DNA of 64,000 nt. Source: Glandiceps talaboti (taxonomy: Eukaryota > Hemichordata > Enteropneusta > Spengelidae). The DNA lies in assembly GCF_964340395.1 (NCBI RefSeq), contig NC_135550.1:13439408-13503407 (forward strand). Reading direction: 5' to 3'. The notes below the pieces were generated by a model. It was not told the origin of the DNA. It searched no databases and saw only the letters and a list, made by a program, of their open reading frames with translations. The first letter of the stretch is position 1, and every line of letters begins with the position of its first letter. This document shows, piece by piece, positions 43,349-64,000 of the stretch. The position numbers and the translations under genes are program-made.

Positions 43349-44880
43349 TCATAAAACCTTAGCATTTGGGTGTTTGAGACACACAAAATTCTTGTTTGAG
43401 ACGCACACAGTCCTTGTTTGAGACACACTGAATCCTGGTCATAAGAGCTTAGCATTTGACGTTTTATGCTACAATTTACTCTAACACAGAACACATCAAA
43501 AGATGCGTTAGTCAGAGGTGACTTCTTCAAAGCATCCTGCTTTACACACTGTTACAATTTCGTGTGGTGTCTAAGACACACTAACTTCTGGTCTGTCGAT
43601 CAGAGTAAATTGTTGACATTAACTGTCAAATGCTAAGCATTTGTGACCATCAAAGATGCCGCTTTCAACGTTGAAGAGAGCGCTCGAGCTGTCAGTAGAC
43701 GTCTACGCGATGTCCAGTGTTTTCGGTGACCATCCCGCTTTCCACTGATGTTTCTCGTGTCTCCTTTTTAACCCCTCTCTCGCTGTGTCTTTTCGTAGAG
43801 TACGTACGTCCAGTGTCTACATCAAATTTTAAAAAGTGGTGTATGAAACGCTCAAACTTCAATGATTCTTCATCCAAATTAGATGGTACTCTGCCGTGAT
43901 AGTAGTCCTGCTTGCATACGGAGTAAGTCGTCCCTTGAGTGAAACTCGTACACCGTCTGCGAGCATGCTACCGTAAGTGACTCTTCAGAATCGCAATATC
44001 ACAATTTATGATCTGTTTTCTTAGTCGCGGTCCAATGGATGTTTCGCATCTCTTGGCCATCTAGGTCAGTGGAATCATAAAAAGGGGGTACTTTTTCAGA
44101 TCACCCTCCGAGAATGTGGGTACGATGCCCCATTTCTACTCTCTCTGTCGTGTCGTTGAAGGTATAGCTCTGGATTTATATGCTACGTGTCGAAACCCCG
44201 TAGTGTAGAAATCCAGAGCTAGTTGAAGGTAAAACCTCCCGGATTTCGGAAAAAGGGGGTTTTTGAAGTGATTTTCTCCCAGATTCAGTAAACAAAAAAG
44301 AGTGGTTCTTTTTCATTGAAATATTAACTCGAAAAGGGGTACATATGAAATTTCGCTAACAAGCTGGGGTACCCACGGGCCACCCATCCATGATTGAGCA
44401 ACTGCCACTGCTGGGGCGTCGGAGAGTCAGAATTGTACTAGGTGTTGGTCACCGAAAACACCCGTCGTGTAGACTACCCGAACTGTCAATCCATGTTGAC
44501 GGCCCTTTGATGTGTGCTGTTTTAGAGTAAATTGTTGCAGAAAATCCCCAAATGCTAAGGTCTTATGACCAGGATTCAGTGTGTTTCGAACACCTCAATT
44601 CTGGTCATAAGACCTTAGCATTTGGTTGTTTTCTGCAACAATTTACTCTAAAACAGAAGACATCAAGGGTTCCGTCAATGAGAGTTGATGCAGACACAAG
44701 TTGGTGTGGTTTCAACTGGAGTGTTTGTTTTGTTGCCTGGAACTGATGCATCTTTTGATGTGTCCTGTTTTAGAGTAAATTGTTGCACAAAACGGCAAAT
44801 GCTAAGGACTTATGACCAGGATTGTGCGTGTTTCGAACAAGGATTGTGTGTGTTTCGAACAAGAATTGTGTGTGTCTTGC
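43349..44880. mobile_element. 1.5-kb element with long, nested inverted ends
   Basis: The left segments A (43349-43506) and B (43560-43735) recur as reverse complements in mirrored order on the right: B' (about 44447-44660) and A' (44743-44880). Shared words include CAAATGCTAAGGTCTTATGA, AGAGTAAATTGTTG, GGTCACCGAAAACAC and GATGCATCTTTTGATGTG. The core (43736-44446) is non-repetitive with a hairpin. Inner palindrome 44524-44654 is itself foldback. The structure fits a non-autonomous long-TIR or foldback DNA transposon; no transposase was seen. Confidence 0.65.
44165..44221 (+). repeat. 57-nt hairpin (pre-miRNA-sized) inside the long-TIR element
   Basis: TAGCTCTGGATTT at the left and AAATCCAGAGCTA at the right pair perfectly. 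The helix continues with CTACG/CGTAG, leaving a small bulge and a loop of about 11 nt. It is probably a piece of the transposon; small-RNA function is unproven. Confidence 0.6.
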
Positions 44881-45685
44881 AAATGCAATATAGTAAGATT
44901 TGACCTTTCTGTACCATTGTATTTTACCTTGACCTTTAGGATAAAAAATTAAGTAATAAAACCTATTTATTAGTGACAGAAATCAAGTAAGGACTATGTC
45001 TTATACAAATGAAGGCATGTTCTTGATTTTGACCGATATATGTTGAGGCATATATGGTGATAGACTCTAGTCTAGTGATCAAATATGTTATCATATCATA
45101 TCTCTCAAATTTACCAGCTGATGACAAACAAGGCAATTGTCTTGACTGTTTCTTTGCACCATTTACACATCAACATACACAATGCCATCTTGTACAACTA
45201 ACAGCAGATTCAGCTATGTAGAAGGATCGAGTTGTTCACAGCAAAGGTTTGCTGTAATTTTCAACGGACATAAAGTAACTAAAAACAGTGGTAAGCTACC
45301 GAGTCTGAGAATTTCAAGAATTGCCTAAATGACTAACTGACTTTTTTTTGACACATATTTTTAATGTTAGCATAGATGTGATTCTAAAAACAGCCGTTAT
45401 TTGTTACTAAAAAAATTTAAATTATTTCATTCAGGATGAAAATGATAATAACTTGATTAAGTAAATATGCAATTTATTTCCAATATCAATCAACTATATT
45501 GTAACAGCTAAGTATATAGATTTGCCAGCATACTTGGTCCACCGGGAGATGTAAATTCAGTTTGTATACCAGAATGACCTTTTCCATTTCCTTGTCAATA
45601 GGTTATAATTTGATGTACTAGACATGATGGCATGATGTCTTTGTATGCATCTTTATCATCAAGCAGGATTTGTTCTCTTTTTTTT

Positions 45686-45720
45686 GGGGGGGGGGGGGGA
45701 GGGGAGGGGGGAAGGGGTAG
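45686..45720 (+). repeat. G/A-rich homopurine tract
   Basis: A 14-G run followed by GGGGA-type blocks on the + strand, preceded by T8. A similar GGGGGAGAGGGGAGGGG tract lies near 46100-46120. Confidence 0.85.
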
Positions 45721-48279
45721 GCTGTTTACATCATGATCTGTGTTTTGCTAAAGCTGTTTTAACCACTTGCTAGCAACAGCAGATGATTAATATTGTGTTA
45801 ACATTATATGCTCAAACCGATTGGTTTGAAAAAACATACACTTAATTTGATTGGTCACAATGGGGAGTGATAACGTATGTCAGCCTACTTGAATATATTC
45901 AAATGAAGTCAATATGTAAATGTGCCCGCAAGAGTGACAAAATTTACATATAGTAAATAGTATGTAAATATCTACAAACAGGCTTGTTGATTACTCCATT
46001 GGGGGCTTGGCTAAATTAAACAGTTGCCACTGATAGCATTACAAGTGGTTAATGAGACAGTGAAACACAGTCATAGATAGAAATGTAAACAAGATTGGAA
46101 GGGGGAGAGGGGAGGGGGGAGTGATGAACTCATCGACACATTACAGTTTAGTTTGTATCATAACAAATCTGAAAGAGTTTATCAGCAGTAACCAGTGTCA
46201 TTTGGGTTATGAATATCCAATTTGAAACCTGTCGTGTACTCAGCCTCTGGCACCATTAACTGTACATAATACATGTAGCATAGACCTGTGTGTTAAAACG
46301 AGAGGATTACTGGCGACAACAAGACTTTTCATTTCTGTAACAGCATGGATTCCTTGCAGTGTACAACTTCGATGAATGCAATATTAAATAGAAGTGTAAT
46401 CGCAGTACAAGGCAGTGTAAGGCAGTTTTAATCAAATAATATGTACCTGTAATTTGATAATATCGACTCAAAAAAGGTTTGATTCGTTTTTGTAAATTTG
46501 AGATTGAACAATTTAAAACAATAGTATTTGATCAGCTAGGTGTGTCATAAATATAATGATCATTCGATGTCTTGGTTGTCATTCTGACTTCCACTCCACA
46601 CGCTAGACATGCATTACTATAGTAGAGGTGTATGTGTGAGAATAATGCAGCCTTCTATGGTGTATTTTAGACCCTTCTAACATGAGGTCAAATGCTATTA
46701 TTACATGCACTGAGATTTACAGATCTTTGTCTTTACTAGATTTGTGTATTGACATGCAGTGAGGTGTATGGTGCATAGTACGAAGTCGTGTGAAGATTGA
46801 AAACTGATAAAAAGAAATAGACTTCCATGTATGCATGTAAAATGTACTACGTTTGTACATGTACATGTATGTATATACTTATAGTGGAATAATCATATAC
46901 CCAGTATTGCTTCGTTCCTATGGAGAGCACACACATCAAACCTTGGCAATACTTTTCGGTATCATGCCCCCAGCACAGTTTGCCCGAATATGGCAAGTGG
47001 CACGCTTATCAATATCTGTTCACTTAGTGATTTGGCTTAGTTTATTTCTGCACTATTTTTACAGTTTTGCAAATAAAATAATATTTCACTGCCAATTTAT
47101 ATGATTATGTGATTCAAATTGATGTTTCCTTGTCATTGCGTGTGGTATATATTAAATAAAACCTGTGCAGCACAGATGTGGGATTTTTGGACCTCGATAG
47201 CATGGCTTACTGGCCCTCCTAAAGTTGGGCCCTAAGCTTCCACTCTACAACCTCAGTCCACAAAACCCATATGTAACGATTACTATCAATGCCAAGACAG
47301 ATATGTATGTATATATTAATGCATACTAAAGGCAATCACACCGTGATATTTCTAACGAAGGGTTTTAAAACCCCTCTAACAAAAAGATGGAAAATCCTTC
47401 AAAATTGGGATTAATTTCCTTACTAGACAACCATGATTTTGACAGGAAACCCTGGAAAAAGAGTGCAAGGAATTCATCAAATGGTAGTATGTAGTATTCC
47501 CAGTCACCCAAACCAAACTGCTATTAGATAATGTCTTAACAGGATACAAAATAGTATCTATTTTTCTTGGAAAAGCAGTGTAGTTTTCTATAGTGTAATA
47601 GTATATAATAACATTGCCACAGTAGTTAGTATTTATAGCAAGGGGCCGACATATACATTACTTGATCTGATCTGATGTTGATATATTGCTTTGTCATAAA
47701 AAATGAATAAGGACTTGTATGTGGGTGTATCAATAGTTGTAATATCCTACAGGTGATATTGTGTGCTAGCTTATGTCAGTTAGTTTTTTTAATTGACTCT
47801 CAGTTTGTCTATAAAATGTGTTTGAATTTAATACAATAATTCTTTGCAATAATTCTTGTCATGTTCTGTGGTTTTCACTTTTGTTATAATATGTTTGTCC
47901 ATTGTGTGATAATTGAACAAGATTTGAACTTCAAATTTTATGAAAATTAAGATGTTCAAGTTATAATTTATTAGTTTAAAAAATGTGCTCATTGAATTTG
48001 CTGATAAACACAGGAACAGGAAAATTACCAGCAGTTTGTTTTATTAAACTAAGCCAGTAGTTTCAACTTTGTGTATGATAGCTCCAGCAAGCAATATGTA
48101 CGTCATAGATAAGCCACAGATCTTTACAAGATAACACTATACAACTAAGACTACAGAAACTGTGTTGATTTTGTCGTCATTTATAATATTGGGAAATGCA
48201 GCTGAATGAACAAATCCAATAAAAATGATAAAATAAGCATGGCATTTAAATCTAGATTTTGATGTTCATTTACTATGAT

Positions 48280-48309
48280 GGGGGTGGGTGGGTGGGTGGG
48301 TGGGGGGGG
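48280..48309 (+). repeat. G-quadruplex motif (GGGT repeats)
   Basis: At least six GGG runs separated by single T residues and ending in G8, about 1.2 kb before the 5' edge of exon 2 of the BEGAIN/TJAP1-like gene. Confidence 0.85.
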
Positions 48310-49509
48310 TTTTATTGGTGATGTTCATAGTACCCTTTAACTTACTGGTTTTATATTAAAGCTGATATGATACATAGAATTACTCAGTGAAAAGTCTTAT
48401 ATCAAGTTACATGTAGACAACAAACAGTATTAATTGGCAAATTGACTGAACAGTGTCGTACACATGGGGGGTCTCCCCTTGGGACCTCTTTTCCAGAAGA
48501 ATAGGTTCAACCATGTAATTTGTTGATAACAATTTAAGTTAGCAAACATAATAATAAGTTCTTTTGTTTTGCAAATTTTTTGTGACTGCATTATTGTTTT
48601 GTTGGGAGAACTGTAAACAATACACATTGTTCAATGAGATGTTAGAAGGCGAGCTCAGCCATGTGACTTGACCACTTTATTGATAGTTATTATTAAATTT
48701 GTCAGTTTCTATTTCTGTATGTTAAATCAATGCATAATTCATATAATTATCCCATTCTTTGTCTCTGACTCACTTCATAGATTCACAGAATCACCAATCC
48801 TATTTTAGAGTAGCTATTATATCATGTATTGATTTGTCTCTGCATATACATCAATATATACAGTGTTTACCACAAATCTATACTGTTATCTTGTCTGTTC
48901 AGAGAATCGTGTATGATATTTATGGCTGCATGTATCCCTCTCCAGTGTCTATGATTTCGAAGGACCCATTACATGCATTGGGTTATTTGTTGCAGTTCTG
49001 TGGCTTCCCGACACCTTCGGTTAATCTACTGAGAACCGTATATATATAATTCTGACTTTCCATCTCTCACTAGATGTGTGTATGTGTCTTCATCAGTGTT
49101 GTGTGCAGAGTAGATCCATGTAGTTGATTTATTGTGCAGTTTTGTGGTTTCATGCTTGTTCAGCTTCCAACTTATTGCCAGGCGAAGTATTATGTTACTG
49201 TGTGTATTTTGATATGCTTTGACTTCTGAGTGAGAAGTAGTGTGTACTGTTAAGTGTCAATCAGTCAAAAACCATTTAGTCTGTCAAATATGCAATGTTC
49301 GTTCATCCTCATTGACCCACCCTTTCCGTCGTGGTTGATTATGACATTGCTGCCACAATTACCACATCTTAGTTAGAGCCTAACCAGAACGTGAGATGTG
49401 TTGAAAATAACATCAACTTTCACACTGTCCAAATTATCTGTCAAAGTGTTAGTAAACATAGGAATAATTCTGTGTGGCTTCAATTTTTTTTTTCATTCTT
49501 TCTGTGCAG

Positions 49510-49707
49510 CTACTGACTGATGTCACATGTAGACAGTGATATCATCTGACAGTGCAGTAGTCGTATACGTACAGACAGATAGGCCTCAATCCACACAGTG
49601 ATCGTACAACAGTGGAGTAGTCGTATACATACCGACAGACAGCCCTCAATCCAGCCAGTGATCCTACAAGTGAATAAGTCGTCTTCTACGGACAAAGTAT
49701 TATCAAG
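49510..49707 (+). promoter_or_regulatory. 5'UTR part of the first coding exon, with internal duplication
   Basis: A very strong acceptor (T10 tract, cattctttctgtgcag) ends at 49509, so this exon is internal and its first 198 nt are untranslated. It contains two copies of a roughly 62-bp unit (49552-49613 and 49614-49672; AGTAGTCGTATAC, CCTCAATCCA, CAGTGATC-TACAA). It also has uORFs at 49520-49549 and a minimal ATG-TAG at 49527-49532. An in-frame TAA at 49675-49677 precedes the start. Confidence 0.7.
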
Positions 49708-61632
<11,925 letters not shown>

Positions 61633-63180
61633 TATAAGTAAACTGTATGTGACTTTTAGTCTTTTAATGTCAATTTGTCTAGATCATGAATGAAATCTAG
61701 GTGGACATAGCATTTCATATCAGATCTTTTTAAAAAAAAAAAAAGTTTATTGAAATAGATAATGTGATGTGGAGTACATGGATTTAATAATTTTGAGAAA
61801 AAAAAATCCTTTATTTTTTGTTTCTATCACAAAACGTACAACAAAGTGTACACAGAAACAAACATATTACAATTCAGTAGTTTTATGGAAAAATTGAAAT
61901 TCTTGTGAATTTTGCAAAAACTCAAAACTTTGCAATATTTTTTTCATTTTTACTAGCCTGTACGTGATTTACATCAGTGGTATATGTTTTTTTTTACTCA
62001 TCCAGATTATAAAAGGAGGAACACAGTAGTGACAGCCGTACTTGTCTGTTTAGTTTGACAGGTATGGAGATAGAACATGAATACTTTCAGGATATGATCA
62101 TTATTCAAGTGTTTTTACATGACTTGTAATGTGTTGCCAAGGTCGTAGAACAACTTTCTGGGACGAGGACAGATTTTGGGGTAGAATTTTTCCTATCAGA
62201 GTATGAAACCTGATTTTTGGACGGGAAATTGATGTGAGATAAAAAGGCTTGCTAATCCAGATAGATTTGACTATCGATGAAAACGTAATATGTGATAATC
62301 TTGGTAAACATACCAGATACCAGTTATTTGTTTCATTACATTTTTACACAAAAAACTTAGAAATTGTACCTACACTGGGCACATTTCCATCAAGCGTTTT
62401 TTTTTAATGACGTCACAAATTTTAGGTAGTTTTTAGAGACTAAGCTTTTAATGAGGGCACACCACCACCTAGCAATATAGTATTTGTTTTTCAAATTTTT
62501 CAAAACTTTCATTCGATGAATTCATGTTCAGTATAAGAACGTAATTATGTCTACTCAAATTTGTGAAGATTTACATATGTTGAGATTTTTAGTGCGTTTC
62601 TCTACATTTTAAAGGGAGTGAAATCTACTTAATAACACAATACAGGGTCACGAATAACAAAAAACTACAATATTGAAGAACAATCATTTGCCAAATCTTG
62701 CGATTTCTGTGAAGCAGAGACTGTCTTCTATCAAAAAAAAATATTTTTGCCCAATCAAGACGGAACACAAGAAAGCTCTAATGCTGCTGATATTCCCAAT
62801 AATACTATGTAAATCATGTCTGAACTTTTGTTGTCATGTCTGTTAAAAAAAAAAAAAGTTTGACACGCCTGATTTTTCATTCCCGGCTGAAAATGAAATC
62901 CTCATTTTATGCTATTTATGTGTGTTAAACAATATCAATGCATACTATATGAAATTAAAAATGACCACTTGACATAAGACATTTGAAAGTTTTTCTCTGA
63001 AATTATTTAGAAATGTCCACAGCTTTGATTTTTGTCTACCGCCAAAGCACAGCTGTATTGCACAGTAAAATGTTTGTGATGTTAGGAATTATTTCAGTCT
63101 TTGAGTTAATTTGATATTTAAGAATCTTGCTTCAGATTCTAATACCATTATTTTAAAATAAAATTATCGATAAATATGGC
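61633..63180 (+). other. 3'UTR of the BEGAIN/TJAP1-like gene, candidate poly(A) signal
   Basis: AT-rich sequence with A and T runs. A canonical AATAAA occurs at 63157-63162 and is the best candidate I see for the 3' end, giving a roughly 1.5-kb 3'UTR. Earlier ends are possible. Confidence 0.45.
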
Positions 63181-63444
63181 AGATACATGAGAGTTACCGT
63201 GGTAATCCCAGAGCGAATTTAGGCTATAGATATTTATATGTGCAATGTTAACTGCCAGGTTAGATAACTGGATTATACCCCGCATGAGACAAGTTGCACA
63301 AATTAGAACAGAAAATATGCAATTTATACCCTGGTCATTCTACATCAAGAAAAATGTGTGTCTATGTCATTGGTTCTGCTTGCAATATGAGTCAAAACTT
63401 TCAAATTCACACCATTATTTTTCCCAGTTTTCATAAATTACTCT

Positions 63445-63570
63445 TATGCAGGTATAGTTATGTTATTCCTACCCACAAACTACTCATTTGACTTGCAAAA
63501 ACAAGGCCCCTTATGTTACTTGTATTTCCCTCAGCTGAACAAATAATGTTGTTCAATAACATTCTTGATA
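63445..63570. mobile_element. Degenerate half copy of foldback MITE family A
   Basis: It contains GTTATGTTATTCCTACCCAC, AAGGCCCCTTATGTTACTTG and AGCTGAACAAATAATGTTGT, resembling parts of the 4609 copy but poorly mirrored. Confidence 0.35.
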
Positions 63571-63635
63571 CATCTAGTGAAGAAAATTTGCATCACCGAT
63601 AAACATAGGTCTTCATAATAGCAGGCATGTTGCCT

Positions 63636-63703
63636 GGTCAGGTTAGGTCAGGTCAGGTCAGGTTAGGTCAGGTCAGGTCAGGTTAGGTCAGGTCAAGTCA
63701 GGT
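63636..63703 (+). repeat. (GGTCA/GGTTA)n tandem repeat, 20-bp higher-order unit
   Basis: Pentamers follow the order GGTTA-GGTCA-GGTCA-GGTCA, repeated three times with one GGTCA before and a degenerate end. Overlapping AGGTCA hexamers therefore recur at 5-bp steps. Confidence 0.93.
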
Positions 63704-64000
63704 AATAATGAGTCATGCATAGCTAGATTAGTCCATCCAATTTTATCAGCTGACGTGTAGCTTGATCAGGTCAGAATTTTGCTTTGTTTGGAATGACTTC
63801 ATACAGAAATTACCTCATATATTATAGGCAGTTGAACTGTGAGGGCAGTAGATCATGAACAAGGCATACCGTACTGTCTCCTTTGCAGAGCACATAACAC
63901 TTGGAGGAGAAACAATTTGTGAAGTTGAGATGTTAAAGATGAAAGTATTTTATCAATCTTTTGTACAAAATCGGCTAGTTTTATAGTTGGGTTTTTAGTC
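63704..64000. other. Downstream flank
   Basis: I see no gene or repeat of note here. Confidence 0.6.

Larger units (their letters stand above)
40355..49509 (+). other. Probable first intron of the BEGAIN/TJAP1-like gene
   Basis: About 9.2 kb without recognisable coding exons. It holds a 28-bp minisatellite (41930-42440), a 1.5-kb long inverted-repeat element (43349-44880), purine tracts near 45686 and 46100, and a G-quadruplex motif at 48280-48309. If the first exon lies elsewhere, this is intergenic. Confidence 0.45.

Noticed and set aside
43692-43899. Opposed 60-61-codon frames as possible transposase remains
   Set aside because: No recognisable catalytic motif or family similarity, and they lie in the core of a non-autonomous element.
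44685-44903. Similar Cys-rich frames at 43288-43530 (minus) and 44685-44903 (plus) as a gene family
   Set aside because: Their similarity follows from the mirrored arms of the long inverted-repeat element, with no sign of coding constraint.
63636-63703. Interstitial telomere tract (TTAGG/TCAGG type)
   Set aside because: Only 68 bp with mixed pentamers in a fixed 20-bp order; more simply a local simple repeat.

Overview
This window is animal nuclear DNA: AT-rich, with GT-AG introns, many micro- and minisatellites and dispersed hairpin or terminal-inverted-repeat elements. It carries two protein genes, both on the + strand. The exon sets, the animal-only families and the intron sizes point to an invertebrate bilaterian. 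I favour a deuterostome or spiralian, but the species cannot be fixed from sequence alone.

Gene 1 (about 250 to beyond 31745) is a MARK/Par-1 Ser/Thr kinase. I assembled it exon by exon. Fifteen coding exons (667-31745) join in perfect phase into 2289 nt, or 762 residues: a His-rich N-terminus, kinase domain, UBA domain, a Ser-rich spacer with the RRNTYV and aPKC-site motifs, and a C-terminal KA1 domain. The fourth coding exon is present twice in tandem (12700-12748 and 12804-12852). Both copies are 49 nt with intact splice sites and encode alternative alphaC-helix/beta4 segments. They are separated by only 55 nt, too short for a normal intron, so this looks like a mutually exclusive exon pair inside the catalytic domain. 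This is the main discovery candidate.

The interval 31746-about 40200 holds the MARK 3'UTR (end not located) and a repeat-rich spacer: a 0.3-kb TIR element shared with a MARK intron, a foldback MITE, a 41-bp satellite and a 346-bp inverted repeat.

Gene 2 (a probable non-coding first exon ending at 40354, then 49510 to about 63180) is a BEGAIN/TJAP1-family coiled-coil scaffold. Its six coding exons give 1461 nt (486 residues), with the conserved double coiled-coil block, a TQT motif and a C-terminal T-D-V that fits a class I PDZ ligand. Its large first intron carries a 28-bp minisatellite and a 1.5-kb long-inverted-repeat element; later introns hold GT, TATG, CTAT and ACAG microsatellites and a 58-bp satellite.

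Functionally, Par-1/MARK kinases and Dlg/PSD-95-associated scaffolds both act at polarised cortical and synaptic junctions, so the two neighbours may work in the same cell-polarity setting. In humans MARK3 and BEGAIN lie in the same cytogenetic region (14q32), which makes this close pairing a possible remnant of ancient linkage.
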